Made by a program: the position numbers and the translations under genes
Origin: Spongiivirga sp046524175
GTDB taxonomy: Bacteria > Bacteroidota > Bacteroidia > Flavobacteriales > Flavobacteriaceae
Length of the DNA: 64,000 nucleotides
NCBI RefSeq assembly: GCF_046524175.1
Contig: NZ_JBEFZF010000001.1
Coordinates: 248,001 to 312,000 of the forward strand
Reading direction: 5' to 3'
In this document: positions 45,152 through 53,709 of the stretch, in pieces
Numbering within the stretch: position 1 is the first letter of the stretch
Layout: each line of letters opens with the position of its first letter
The notes under the pieces: model-generated
Database searches by the model: none
The model's input: only the letters and a program-made list of their open reading frames with translations
Told to the model about the DNA's origin: nothing

Positions 45152-46723
45152 ATGAAAACTGTAATTTTTAATCGATTCCTCCAGACCATTTTAATTGTTA
45201 GTTTATTAATTATGACTTCCTGTTCTAAAGATAAAGACGGACCTGTTGATCCGCCGATATCCGGAGAAGATGCAGCGGCTTTTAATGCGGCCATGGCACA
45301 ATTAGGTGAATTTGATCAACCCACCGAAGCACCGCAAGAAGAAGTAGGTGATGCTGAACTGGAAAGAGATACCGAAGATCTTACCTTAGAATGTTCAACT
45401 CAGCTCTACAAATTATCTCCAGGTTTTGATGAAATGCTAACGCTCGATCCATCGACTGATGTTATTTATCCTGGAGCTTTATTAAAGGGTGAAACGATTC
45501 CTACAGGTGAGTATGTCGGAATTAACTTGAGTAGAAAGCCAATTACGCTATCTGCTTCGCTTACAAATATTTCTGGTAGTCCAGTGGTGACTATCGAAAA
45601 TCCAACACTATCGACGGTACGTGAAGGAATCAAGCAAATATTAGATCAGGAAGTTACCGGAGCCACTGCTGCAAAAGTAAACTATGAGATTACGCAGGTA
45701 TATAATGAGCAACATATTGATGTAGCCATCGGGGTAAATTATCGCGGCGCTGGTAAAAAGGTATCTGCTAATGTCGATTTCAGTTCATCACAATATAAAA
45801 ATACATTCGTGCTGAAATTTCTACAGCAATACTATACCATTGATATGGATCCTCCGGGAACCAACCCAAGCGACCTATTTACCAATTTGCCTAATGTGGA
45901 TGCCTTAGGTTCTACAAGTCCTGTTTATGTGGCATCAGTAGCCTACGGTCGAATGGTGATTTATACCATCGAAACCAACTCGAGTATGAGCGAAATTAAT
46001 GCAGCTTTTGATGCTTCCGTAGGTTCAAACGATGGTAGTATTGATGCGTCTTACGCAGAGACAATCAATTCTTCCAAAATACAGGCGTTAATTATTGGTG
46101 GCTCAGGTAGCGGTGCATCGCAAACCATTAATGGGCCGGCAGATGTTTTTAAATTCATTTCAGAAGGCGGTAATTATTCTAAAGATTCACCAGGAGCACC
46201 ACTAAGCTATAAATTGCGATATATCAAAAAAGATTTTCCGATTGCAAGACAGGTATTGACTACTGAATATCCCATTAGAACCTGTTATCAAGCCTATCAA
46301 AAATTCGGAATGCAATTACATGGTTGGAAACCTAAAGCACACGATGGTGAAAGCAATTTAGAAATATATGGGAATATGCATGCCAAAATTTACCAGTCAG
46401 GCACGAAAAAAGACGAAGTGAAATGGAGACAGGGAGCTGAACCAGCTTTGAATTGGGACAAGGATGTTTTTTATCAAATTAATGAAGACAATGTTATTGA
46501 AGTCGAGCTGTACAAACCTGATTTAGAAAATGATTACATTGAGATTTTTTCTAGTTTTTATGAAAGTAATGGCAGTTTTGCCCCTGAGTTTTTTGGGGAT
46601 GCAACAACAGATATAAAATTGAGAGATGTACAAGCCGTTAAGGAGCCCTATATTATCCATGAGCTTAAAGAAACTAGTGGTAGCCATATGCGAACGTACT
46701 TTTATATCTGGAGAATATACTAG
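45152..46723 (+). CDS. Cholesterol-dependent cytolysin-like lipoprotein
   Basis: The 523-residue lipoprotein (signal ending MTSCS, Cys24) matches the thiol-activated cytolysin family over residues 80-380. Landmarks are DVIYPGALLKG, the YYTIDMDPPGTNPSDLF segment, SPVYVASVAYGRMVIYTIETN, the paired-glycine region LIIGGSGSGASQTI and APLSYKLRYIKKD. These are the domain 1-3 elements that form the prepore and transmembrane beta-hairpins. The family undecapeptide (ECTGLAWEWWR) and the cholesterol-recognising Thr-Leu pair are absent: the C-terminal 140 residues are a different, beta-rich domain (HGWKPKAHDGESNLEIYG). Such CDC-like proteins in Bacteroidota may need a partner or another receptor. It lies downstream of regulator-binding repeats. 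Confidence 0.85.
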   Translation: MKTVIFNRFLQTILIVSLLIMTSCSKDKDGPVDPPISGEDAAAFNAAMAQLGEFDQPTEAPQEEVGDAELERDTEDLTLECSTQLYKLSPGFDEMLTLDPSTDVIYPGALLKGETIPTGEYVGINLSRKPITLSASLTNISGSPVVTIENPTLSTVREGIKQILDQEVTGATAAKVNYEITQVYNEQHIDVAIGVNYRGAGKKVSANVDFSSSQYKNTFVLKFLQQYYTIDMDPPGTNPSDLFTNLPNVDALGSTSPVYVASVAYGRMVIYTIETNSSMSEINAAFDASVGSNDGSIDASYAETINSSKIQALIIGGSGSGASQTINGPADVFKFISEGGNYSKDSPGAPLSYKLRYIKKDFPIARQVLTTEYPIRTCYQAYQKFGMQLHGWKPKAHDGESNLEIYGNMHAKIYQSGTKKDEVKWRQGAEPALNWDKDVFYQINEDNVIEVELYKPDLENDYIEIFSSFYESNGSFAPEFFGDATTDIKLRDVQAVKEPYIIHELKETSGSHMRTYFYIWRIY

Positions 46724-46760
46724 CAAATTGCGCCTGCTAGAGAATTAAGACGTGGTGGAT

Positions 46761-48935
46761 CTATTTCTTAGCTTCAACCAACTCTAACAAATCCACAGAA
46801 ACATTGGTTGTAAACAAGCCGTAGTTCACTACGGCTTTGTTTTTTTCTAGACTGTCAATAGTACCAACCGCTTTGCCATCATGCATACGTACGCGGTCAC
46901 CTATTTTAAAAACAGGTTTTGGTTTTGGCTTGGCAGCTTGTTTTTTGGCTTGTTGTTTTTCTTTCTTTTTCTCCTGACGAACTACAGCTATTTCTTTTGC
47001 TACTTCTTTTACTACTTCAGCTTTTTTCTGTTTTTCGGCTTTTGCTTTTTTTGCAGTAGTCTTTTTACGCTTAGAATTTTCAGTTTCAACAATCCGTAGG
47101 AATTCAGATATTAAAGGACGCTTTTTCTTATCAATAAAATATTTCTCGGCAATATCATTAATCTTATTCCCTAAGTAGATCATGCGCTGGTTGCTATCAT
47201 ATAATTCCTGATAGTTACGCAGTTTGGTCTTCATTTTATCATTGAGTGTTTCTAAGCGTTCATGTTCTTCACGAGCCTTACTTTCTTCATCCTTAAGTTG
47301 TATCGATGTTTTTTCAACTTGACGTCGTTGTTTTTGAAGCTTTGCAATAGTAGCATCAAACCTGACCTTACCACGTTCAATTTTCTTTTTTGCCCGATTA
47401 ATTAAGCTATAAGGAATTCCATTTTTCTGCGCCACTTCAAAAGTGAAAGAACTTCCGGCTTCACCAACAACTAACTTAAAAACGGGTTCTAGCGTTCTGT
47501 TATCGAATTGCATGTTTGCATTGCTCATATGTGGTTGCTCGTTGGCGAGTAATTTCAAATTGGCATAGTGAGTTGTAATAATACCAAAAGCCTCTCGATT
47601 GTAAAATTCTTCTAAAAAGGCTTCCGCTAGCGCACCCCCTAATTCAGGATCTGATCCGGTACCGAACTCATCAATCAAAAACAAACTTTTTTTGTTTACT
47701 TTCTTTAAAAAGTAATTCATGTTTTTAAGTCGATAACTATAGGTGCTAAGGTGATTTTCTATTGATTGGTTATCACCAATATCCGTTAGAATTCTATCAA
47801 ATAAACAGGTTTTACTACGTTCGTGAACCGGAATTAATATTCCACTTTGTAACATTAACTGTAATAAACCTATGGTTTTTAAAGTTATACTTTTTCCACC
47901 TGCATTAGGTCCCGAAATCACGATAATACGATTGTCTTCAGCTAATTCTATTGTCTGGGGATAGGTCTTTTCGTTTTTTGCTAGATTCGTTAGGTACAAT
48001 AATGGGTGATATGCATCTCTAAAATATAACTGTCGTTCATCTACTATTTCTGGCAAGATTGCATTCAAACTACGTGCGTGTTTTGCCTTGGCGGCAGTAA
48101 TGTCTATAAAACTTAAAAAAGATTGATAGCCTTCAAGCGATGGTAATGAAGGTCGTATAAACTCCGTTAGCCGCCTTAATATTTTTTCAATTTCTTCCGA
48201 TTCTTCGAAAAGTAGGTTTCCTAATTCCCTTGAGAATTGAAGTGTTGCTTCCGGCTCAATAAATACAATACTACCCGTTTTTGAGCTACCCATTATGGCA
48301 CCCTTTACTTTTCGACGGTGCATCGATTTTACGGCCAAAACTCTTTTATTTTCAACAACCGATTCACGAATGTCATCTAAGTAATCAGCATTGTGATAAT
48401 GGGAAAGGGCAGAAGCAAAGCTTTGATTGATTTTTCCCCGGACAACATTAATTCTTTTTCGTATGGAAAATAATGTATCTGAAGCGTTGTCCTTTATTTC
48501 ACCAAACCGATCAATAACTTGATCAATCTGTACGACTATTTCTTTGTTAATATTTACCAATGACGACGTATGATGTAACTGCGGATAGTACTCCTTAAAC
48601 TTCTTTAAGAATAACACCATGGTATTGGTAGTATCTGTAATGTCACTAATCCTTTTCAATGCTTGTACTTCAAGAAAGGTATTCTCGATTTTTAACAGTT
48701 TAATTTCAGCATCAATTGCATTAAAGCCATGATTAGGAATGCGGTTGTCATTTTCAAATGAAGAGAGGTACTCTGAAGTTTGCGTTAATGCTGATATCAA
48801 CGCTTCTTGATCTTGAAACGGCTTGATCTCCATAGCCATAGCGTACCCGGGTTCTGTGACACAGTTGGCTGCAATTTGTTCTAGAATTGAATTAAATTCT
48901 AAGTCTTTTAGTGTCTTTTCAGAAATTGAGATCAT
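46761..48935 (-). CDS. MutS2-like ATPase without an Smr domain
   Basis: The 724-residue protein has the MutS2 core and clamp, the ATPase with Walker A GPNAGGKSITLKTIG and Walker B DEFGTGSDPELGGALAEA, a long coiled-coil and a Lys/Ala-rich linker. It ends with a KOW-like segment (FKIGDRVRMHDGKAVGTIDSLEKN). Classical MutS2 (about 785 residues) carries a C-terminal Smr nuclease domain; it is absent here, and no Smr remnant is visible in the 37 bases after the stop. It therefore may act in ribosome rescue (as MutS2/RqcU does in Bacillus) or recombination control without nuclease activity. Confidence 0.92.
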   Translation of the reverse strand: MISISEKTLKDLEFNSILEQIAANCVTEPGYAMAMEIKPFQDQEALISALTQTSEYLSSFENDNRIPNHGFNAIDAEIKLLKIENTFLEVQALKRISDITDTTNTMVLFLKKFKEYYPQLHHTSSLVNINKEIVVQIDQVIDRFGEIKDNASDTLFSIRKRINVVRGKINQSFASALSHYHNADYLDDIRESVVENKRVLAVKSMHRRKVKGAIMGSSKTGSIVFIEPEATLQFSRELGNLLFEESEEIEKILRRLTEFIRPSLPSLEGYQSFLSFIDITAAKAKHARSLNAILPEIVDERQLYFRDAYHPLLYLTNLAKNEKTYPQTIELAEDNRIIVISGPNAGGKSITLKTIGLLQLMLQSGILIPVHERSKTCLFDRILTDIGDNQSIENHLSTYSYRLKNMNYFLKKVNKKSLFLIDEFGTGSDPELGGALAEAFLEEFYNREAFGIITTHYANLKLLANEQPHMSNANMQFDNRTLEPVFKLVVGEAGSSFTFEVAQKNGIPYSLINRAKKKIERGKVRFDATIAKLQKQRRQVEKTSIQLKDEESKAREEHERLETLNDKMKTKLRNYQELYDSNQRMIYLGNKINDIAEKYFIDKKKRPLISEFLRIVETENSKRKKTTAKKAKAEKQKKAEVVKEVAKEIAVVRQEKKKEKQQAKKQAAKPKPKPVFKIGDRVRMHDGKAVGTIDSLEKNKAVVNYGLFTTNVSVDLLELVEAKK

Positions 48936-48953
48936 ATGTTGATAAATTCAGCG

Positions 48954-48961
48954 CAAAAATA
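48954..48961 (-). promoter_or_regulatory. -7 box of the MutS2-like gene
   Basis: TATTTTTG on the minus strand matches TAnnTTTG exactly, 18 bases ahead of the start codon. No TTG is found at the -33 distance, so support is partial. Confidence 0.4.
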
Positions 48962-48995
48962 AGGATTAACTCACCGAAACTTTTGAAATTTGAAT

Positions 48996-49661
48996 ATGAG
49001 TGTAAATATACATCCCAGCTGGAAAAAACCATTGGAAGACGAGTTTGAAAAGCCATATTTTAAAGAGCTTATTCAGTTCGTAAAAAACGAATATAGAACA
49101 AACACTTGTTACCCTCCGGGAAAGCAAATTTTTGCTGCTTTTGATCGTTGCCCTTTTGACCAAGTGAAAGTTGTGATCATAGGTCAAGATCCCTATCACG
49201 GTCCAGGTCAAGCCAATGGACTTTGCTTTTCGGTAGCAGACGGAATTGCGCATCCACCTTCACTCGTTAATATTTTTAAAGAAATTGAAACTGATTTGGG
49301 AATACCATACCCGCAATCAGGTAATTTAGAACGTTGGGCAGATCAAGGGGTTTTGTTGTTAAATGCTTCCTTAACGGTTAGAGCTCATCAAGCAGGTTCA
49401 CATCAAGGCAAAGGATGGGAGCAATATACGGATGAAGTTATTCGTAAAATATCTGAACGACACGAAAATATCGTTTTCCTATTATGGGGTGGTTTTGCTA
49501 AGAAAAAGGGAAAAAAGATTGATGTCAACAAGCACAAAATATTGGCCACAGGTCACCCGTCTCCATTAAGTGCAAACAGAGGATTTTGGTTTGGTAATAA
49601 ACACTTTAGCAAAACTAACTCGCTTTTGAAAGCGATGGGGAAGTCTCCGATTGCGTGGTAG
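48996..49661 (+). CDS. ung: Uracil-DNA glycosylase
   Basis: Ung removes uracil from DNA. The family 1 motif GQDPYHGPGQANGLCFSV holds the catalytic Asp and GHPSPLSANRGFWFGN the minor-groove His. I chose the ATG at 48996 (221 residues, MSVNIHPSWKKPL); a TTG two codons upstream is possible. It is divergent from the MutS2-like gene with 60 bases between starts. A small gene on the opposite strand overlaps its 3' end. Confidence 0.97.
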   Translation: MSVNIHPSWKKPLEDEFEKPYFKELIQFVKNEYRTNTCYPPGKQIFAAFDRCPFDQVKVVIIGQDPYHGPGQANGLCFSVADGIAHPPSLVNIFKEIETDLGIPYPQSGNLERWADQGVLLLNASLTVRAHQAGSHQGKGWEQYTDEVIRKISERHENIVFLLWGGFAKKKGKKIDVNKHKILATGHPSPLSANRGFWFGNKHFSKTNSLLKAMGKSPIAW

Positions 49662-49776
49662 GTTTAATTACTTTAGCATTTTTTCTTGGTTTTTTATCAA
49701 CGCTATTGCTACTAAAAATTAGTAAAACAACATTAATAAAGGTTAAAATGCCTAATACTGTAAACAAGGTAAGCAT
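49615..49776 (-). CDS. Small single-pass membrane protein (53 residues)
   Basis: The frame opens at ATG 49776 with MLTLFTVLGILTFINVVLLIF, a clear membrane helix, then a basic linker (VDKKPRKNAKV) and a Ser/Thr-rich end; the last 47 bases overlap the end of ung on the other strand. A TATATTTG -7 box (49821-49828) lies upstream at suitable distance. The positive-inside charge and the promoter argue for a real gene; size and overlap argue caution. I recognise no family. Confidence 0.5.
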   Translation of the reverse strand: MLTLFTVLGILTFINVVLLIFSSNSVDKKPRKNAKVIKPTTQSETSPSLSKAS

Positions 49777-49820
49777 AAGAGGTTTTGTGTTGTTATTTGT
49801 TAAGTTGTGTTAGGGTGATG

Positions 49821-49828
49821 CAAATATA
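49821..49828 (-). promoter_or_regulatory. -7 box upstream of the 53-residue gene
   Basis: TATATTTG on the minus strand matches TAnnTTTG exactly. The nearest TTG upstream is 33 bases away, longer than usual. It would give a leader of about 40 bases. Confidence 0.4.
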
Positions 49829-49947
49829 ACGTAATGGTTGCTTATTTTGTTATAAAAATCACAAGGAAAGCACATATTTATGTTAATATGAAAAAAAATG
49901 GGTTGAAATTCACTATTTGTAGAAAATAATAGGTCCTTTTTGCAAGA

Positions 49948-50799
49948 TTACCAAAGAAAAGTGGTCTTGGTTGCGTAATTCTTGTTATCAATTAGCTTCA
50001 AATCATTGAGCTTATCAACTATTTTTTTCAATTCATTCTTTTTTAGCTGATTATCACTCCACCAAGTTTGCGATAACCATTGTTGAATATCTTCAAGTTG
50101 TTGTTCATACCGATTGGCAAGTGTAACATCGATACTTGGAATATTTTTAAAATCTTGAGTGCAATTATTGATAGTATCGATCATATTTTTTATCGCAATA
50201 CTTTCTTTTTCAAGTACTTCTTCACGAACTGCAATGACAAAACAGGGCCATGGAGTGTTTTTAATTCCTACTCTTCTAAAAGTACCTTTGTCGACCAAGG
50301 GTTTAGTGGTAAATTGCTCCCATAAAAAATAATCAGCGCTGCCATTAACCAGATTTTCGACAGCTCCATTTATATTATTTACTATTTGAAAATCTAGATG
50401 ATCAGTATCCCATTCTTGGTCTTGAGCATGTAGGTACGCCATTAAATGAGAACCACTCCCAAAACGACTTATTGCAATAGTTCTGCCTTCTAGCTGTTCT
50501 TCTCTTTTAAATGAAGAATTTGCTGCTACATGAATACCCCAGGATAGGGGACTCCCAACATATACCTGCACTATTTTAGAAGGATTCCCTTCGGCAATGT
50601 CCTTTACGATCCCTTCGGTTAAAACGATAGCAACATCGATACTACCATCGCGTAAAGCTTTACACATTGCTCCTGTACCTCCGGGAAATGTTTCCCATTC
50701 GATGTTTAAATTGTTTCGTTGGAAACTACCATCTTCAATACACAAATGCCAAGGTAGGTTAAAATGTTCGGGTACTCCGCCAACTTTTATAGTGGTCAT
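49948..50799 (-). CDS. Cytosolic substrate-binding domain protein (NMT1/SBP-like)
   Basis: The 283-residue protein has the periplasmic-binding fold of NMT1/TauA-type proteins (KVGGVPEHFNLPWHLCIEDG, GGTGAMCKALRDGSIDVAIVLTEG, TIAISRFGSGSHLMAYL), but it has no signal peptide or lipobox, and no permease or ATPase gene lies nearby. In Bacteroidota similar stand-alone proteins exist; by analogy it may bind a pyrimidine or amine intermediate in the cytosol or be an enzyme. It overlaps the nucleoside phosphorylase gene by four bases, suggesting a role in nucleoside use (inference). Confidence 0.78.
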   Translation of the reverse strand: MTTIKVGGVPEHFNLPWHLCIEDGSFQRNNLNIEWETFPGGTGAMCKALRDGSIDVAIVLTEGIVKDIAEGNPSKIVQVYVGSPLSWGIHVAANSSFKREEQLEGRTIAISRFGSGSHLMAYLHAQDQEWDTDHLDFQIVNNINGAVENLVNGSADYFLWEQFTTKPLVDKGTFRRVGIKNTPWPCFVIAVREEVLEKESIAIKNMIDTINNCTQDFKNIPSIDVTLANRYEQQLEDIQQWLSQTWWSDNQLKKNELKKIVDKLNDLKLIDNKNYATKTTFLW

Positions 50800-51671
50800 A
50801 AGTTACTTGAGGTTATTTTTTCTAGGGTGTATTCTATTAATTTTTTGACATCGGTTTTTGGTTCTTTACTAAAAGTACCATTTGCCCGGTTTGCAAGAAT
50901 AACGTTCATTGATAATGCTTTATGTCCTAACAAGGCAGATAAACCATATATCCCCGCTGTTTCCATTTCAAGATTGGTTATTCTGTTTCCTTCATAACTA
51001 AAAGTAAGAAGTTTATCGTTCATTTTTTGGTCCGCCGCATTAAGACGAAGCTTCCTGCCTTGGGGGCCATAAAAACCGCAATTGGTAGCTGTCATTCCGC
51101 TGAACGTACTACCTGAAGAAAGACATTTAATAAGATGTTCGTCCGCTTTATAAACATAAGGTTTAGTCATGTTATCAGGCCAATTCAAATGAGTTTGTAA
51201 GGCACTGGCAAGTGTAGTTTCGGATTTATCATCTTCATAAAAATGCAAAAGGCCATCAAAACCAATACCATATTTAGATACTACAAAATCGCCAACATCA
51301 ATATCTTCTTGTATACCGCCACAGGTGCCAATTCTAATAATGTTTAGAGAAGTTTTATTTGGTTTTATAATTCTACCATCAAAATCAATATTCACCAACG
51401 CGTCAAGTTCATTGAGCACAATGTCAATATTATCTGTACCAATACCCGTTGAAATCACAGAGATTCGTTTGCCATTTAAGCTTCCGGTCGTTGTTTTGAA
51501 TTCTCGTTTTTCTCTTGTGAATTCAATTTCATCAAAGTATTGAGTAACACGATCCACCCGGTTGGGGTCTCCTACGGTAATAACGATGTCAGCAATTTCA
51601 CCAGGTTTGAGATTAAGGTGGTAAATGCTTCCGTCATCATTGATTATTAACTCAGATTCTTCAATTCGCAT
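50796..51671 (-). CDS. Nucleoside phosphorylase (uridine phosphorylase-like)
   Basis: The 291-residue PNP/UDP family enzyme shows the phosphate-binding VGDPNRVDRV, GIGTDNIDIVLNEL, the IRIGTCGGIQEDID loop and the NLEMETAGIYGLSALLGH nucleoside-binding Glu-Met-Glu motif. It is predicted to split uridine or a related nucleoside with phosphate. It is sandwiched between the DUF1835 gene (1 base gap) and the substrate-binding gene. Confidence 0.9.
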   Translation of the reverse strand: MRIEESELIINDDGSIYHLNLKPGEIADIVITVGDPNRVDRVTQYFDEIEFTREKREFKTTTGSLNGKRISVISTGIGTDNIDIVLNELDALVNIDFDGRIIKPNKTSLNIIRIGTCGGIQEDIDVGDFVVSKYGIGFDGLLHFYEDDKSETTLASALQTHLNWPDNMTKPYVYKADEHLIKCLSSGSTFSGMTATNCGFYGPQGRKLRLNAADQKMNDKLLTFSYEGNRITNLEMETAGIYGLSALLGHKALSMNVILANRANGTFSKEPKTDVKKLIEYTLEKITSSNL

Positions 51672-51672
51672 C

Positions 51673-52593
51673 TTATACCTTTTCTATTTTTCTTGAATTA
51701 ATGTCATAGACCATCCGGTATTTAGCAATACCGCCAAAAATACTATTATCTTTCAAGTCGTTGTAATAGTTGTCTTCTTTGTTCAATGCTTTGACTCCCC
51801 GATCATTAAGCCTCAAAATATCGTCATCTTCATTAAAAAAAGAATCCATTTTGTTAATGATCTTTTCGAGGAGTGTATCACCATAACCATAATATCCTTG
51901 GTATTGTAACAAATAGCCTAATAGATGATGTTTTGATTTTATTTGATGCTGGGTAATTAGGTTAAGCAAATGAACTTCTAATAAATTTAACCCATTATGT
52001 TTTGAAGGAAATCGCTTTAAATGGGCACTCAAACAGTTTGATAAGTATCTAAACGACGAAGGCTTAGTGACATATTTATGTAGTTGATAGTGCATATCAG
52101 AGCAATAAATTTGCCAGAGCGAATCTGCTAACTTAAGATCACTTTCTTTAAGTACTATTTTATTTTTAAAGTGATTTAACAATTGTCCTTTTGAAAGCTC
52201 AGAAAGCCCTTTAAGACTGTCTTCACCTTTTACCCGCCCACTACAAATAAGATAAATTGGCAAGTTAATTTTTAATTGTTGGAGCAAGCTAATAGCCGCA
52301 ATCATATTTATATGACAGAAAAGATCGTATTCAAACCATAGGTTGATCTCGTTGTAGTTGGATAGGTCTTTTAATAATTCAAATTGATTGGTGAATTTCT
52401 CCTCATAATGCCCTTCAGGAACATCATAGTTAAGCTGTAAAAACCCACTTCGAATATCAATAAATTGTTGAGAGTTGATAGCATAGGTAGTGGGACCATC
52501 ACATAAAATTTCTCGCCAAGTGAGTATTTTTTTGTCAAAACCTAAATCAACTAACCTATTGGTCAAAGAATCGCCATTAGTAATATGAAATAT
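51673..52593 (-). CDS. DUF1835 domain protein, apparent ATA start
   Basis: The frame includes the DUF1835 opening HITNGDSLTNRLVDLGFDKK, where the conserved HIxxGDS motif lies upstream of the first TTG (52566). In-frame stops bound it, and the only start-like codon before the motif is ATA at 52591-52593 (a CTG lies further up), so I place the start there (306 residues). DUF1835 proteins are poorly known; the fold resembles a deoxyribosyltransferase/TIR-like domain in some proposals. It is the first gene of the nucleoside phosphorylase operon. Confidence 0.68.
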   Translation of the reverse strand: MFHITNGDSLTNRLVDLGFDKKILTWREILCDGPTTYAINSQQFIDIRSGFLQLNYDVPEGHYEEKFTNQFELLKDLSNYNEINLWFEYDLFCHINMIAAISLLQQLKINLPIYLICSGRVKGEDSLKGLSELSKGQLLNHFKNKIVLKESDLKLADSLWQIYCSDMHYQLHKYVTKPSSFRYLSNCLSAHLKRFPSKHNGLNLLEVHLLNLITQHQIKSKHHLLGYLLQYQGYYGYGDTLLEKIINKMDSFFNEDDDILRLNDRGVKALNKEDNYYNDLKDNSIFGGIAKYRMVYDINSRKIEKV

Positions 52594-52739
52594 GTTGTTT
52601 TGTGTTTCCAGTTGTTTGGTGTTAGTTAGAATTTATTTAGAAATAGTTTCAGTTATGAATCTTATGATTTTCTTTTCCTCATGAGATTAAGATTCACTTA
52701 AAAATAAGAAAAGTTATTCGTTTTGGGCAGCCAGAACAA

Positions 52740-53219
52740 CTATTCATTACCGTTGTTTTTAATATGTTTTTTTATTAGTATTATTTGTCCAAGATGATAA
52801 TACGTATGTTCAATCATTGCGTCAATATTCCTGTAGTACGTTCCATACTTTTTGTCTACAAAATCTGCCTTTATATTTTCATCTGACATGTTTTCAACAA
52901 GCGTAATAAATTTTTCAGCATCAAGGCAAAACTTGTTTACCAAATTTTTCCAGTCTCGTTTTGATTTCATCGGTGGTGAATCGAAACTAAATTTGTCTCG
53001 TATATCAAGTGTTCCACCTTCAAGAACTCTTACAACTCCAGCTAAATAGTAATCAACATGGAAAGTTAAATCGGCAATAGTATTAAAATTATCTATTTTA
53101 TGCGTTGCGTGATTCCAATCAAGGTCAATTATTTGTTCTCTAAAATTTGTGCCTAAAACCCATTTTCCATCTATAAAAACCTCCCTTAATCGGGCAGCTA
53201 AGTATTTGCTTAATTTCAT
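52740..53219 (-). CDS. DinB/DUF1572-like protein
   Basis: This 159-residue four-helix protein has the His residues of the DinB metal triad in LTFHVDYYLAGV and in EHTYYHLGQIIL. Such YfiT/DinB proteins act as metal-dependent hydrolases or thiol-transferases; no substrate can be inferred. It is a stand-alone gene with an 88-base gap upstream of the SUI1 gene. Confidence 0.82.
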   Translation of the reverse strand: MKLSKYLAARLREVFIDGKWVLGTNFREQIIDLDWNHATHKIDNFNTIADLTFHVDYYLAGVVRVLEGGTLDIRDKFSFDSPPMKSKRDWKNLVNKFCLDAEKFITLVENMSDENIKADFVDKKYGTYYRNIDAMIEHTYYHLGQIILIKKHIKNNGNE

Positions 53220-53307
53220 TTGGGCTAACCACTTTATTTGATTGTTTTCTTAAATAACTTATAACCTAGCATTACGTCAGATTTTCAATTACAGAATACT
53301 TAATTTG

Positions 53308-53637
53308 TTAACCACCAACACGTTTAACTTTAAAGCCTTTTTCTTTTAGTAGTTGCATTATTTTATCCCGATAATCTCCTTGAATAATGATTTGTTCATT
53401 TTTAAAACTACCGCCAACACTTAAGGTAGATTTCAACTCTTTAGCGAGTAATTTAAAATCATTATCAGCTCCTGTATATCCTTCGATGATAGTGATCGGT
53501 TTTCCTTTTCGTTTTTCATATTTGCATATCAAAGGGGCATCTTGCATCCAGATGCTATTTTCCTTAGATGTATCTTGCGTACTTTCTTCTGGAACATGAT
53601 CCGGGAAAAGGTTTTTTAATTGATCTTTTAGGTCCAT
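53308..53637 (-). CDS. SUI1/eIF1-like translation factor (YciH type)
   Basis: The 109-residue protein contains the SUI1 core: KPITIIEGYTGADNDFKLLAKELKS, then the SVGGSFKNEQIIIQGDYRDKIMQLL motif and the basic GFKVKRVGG end. The bacterial YciH family is related to eIF1 and may sharpen start-codon choice. The N-terminal 40 residues are acidic and unlike the core. Genome position next to oxygenase and DinB genes gives no functional hint. Confidence 0.88.
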   Translation of the reverse strand: MDLKDQLKNLFPDHVPEESTQDTSKENSIWMQDAPLICKYEKRKGKPITIIEGYTGADNDFKLLAKELKSTLSVGGSFKNEQIIIQGDYRDKIMQLLKEKGFKVKRVGG

Positions 53638-53709
53638 TTTTTAATGAAGAATGATGAATTCAGAATTTGTAGTCTTGAATCTTTAGTCATTGTTTTGGCT
53701 TGGCTACTC

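Noticed and set aside
52740..53219. DinB-like protein as DNA-damage induced toxin component
   Set aside because: Shares only the four-helix metal-binding fold; no toxin, antitoxin or SOS box is seen beside it.
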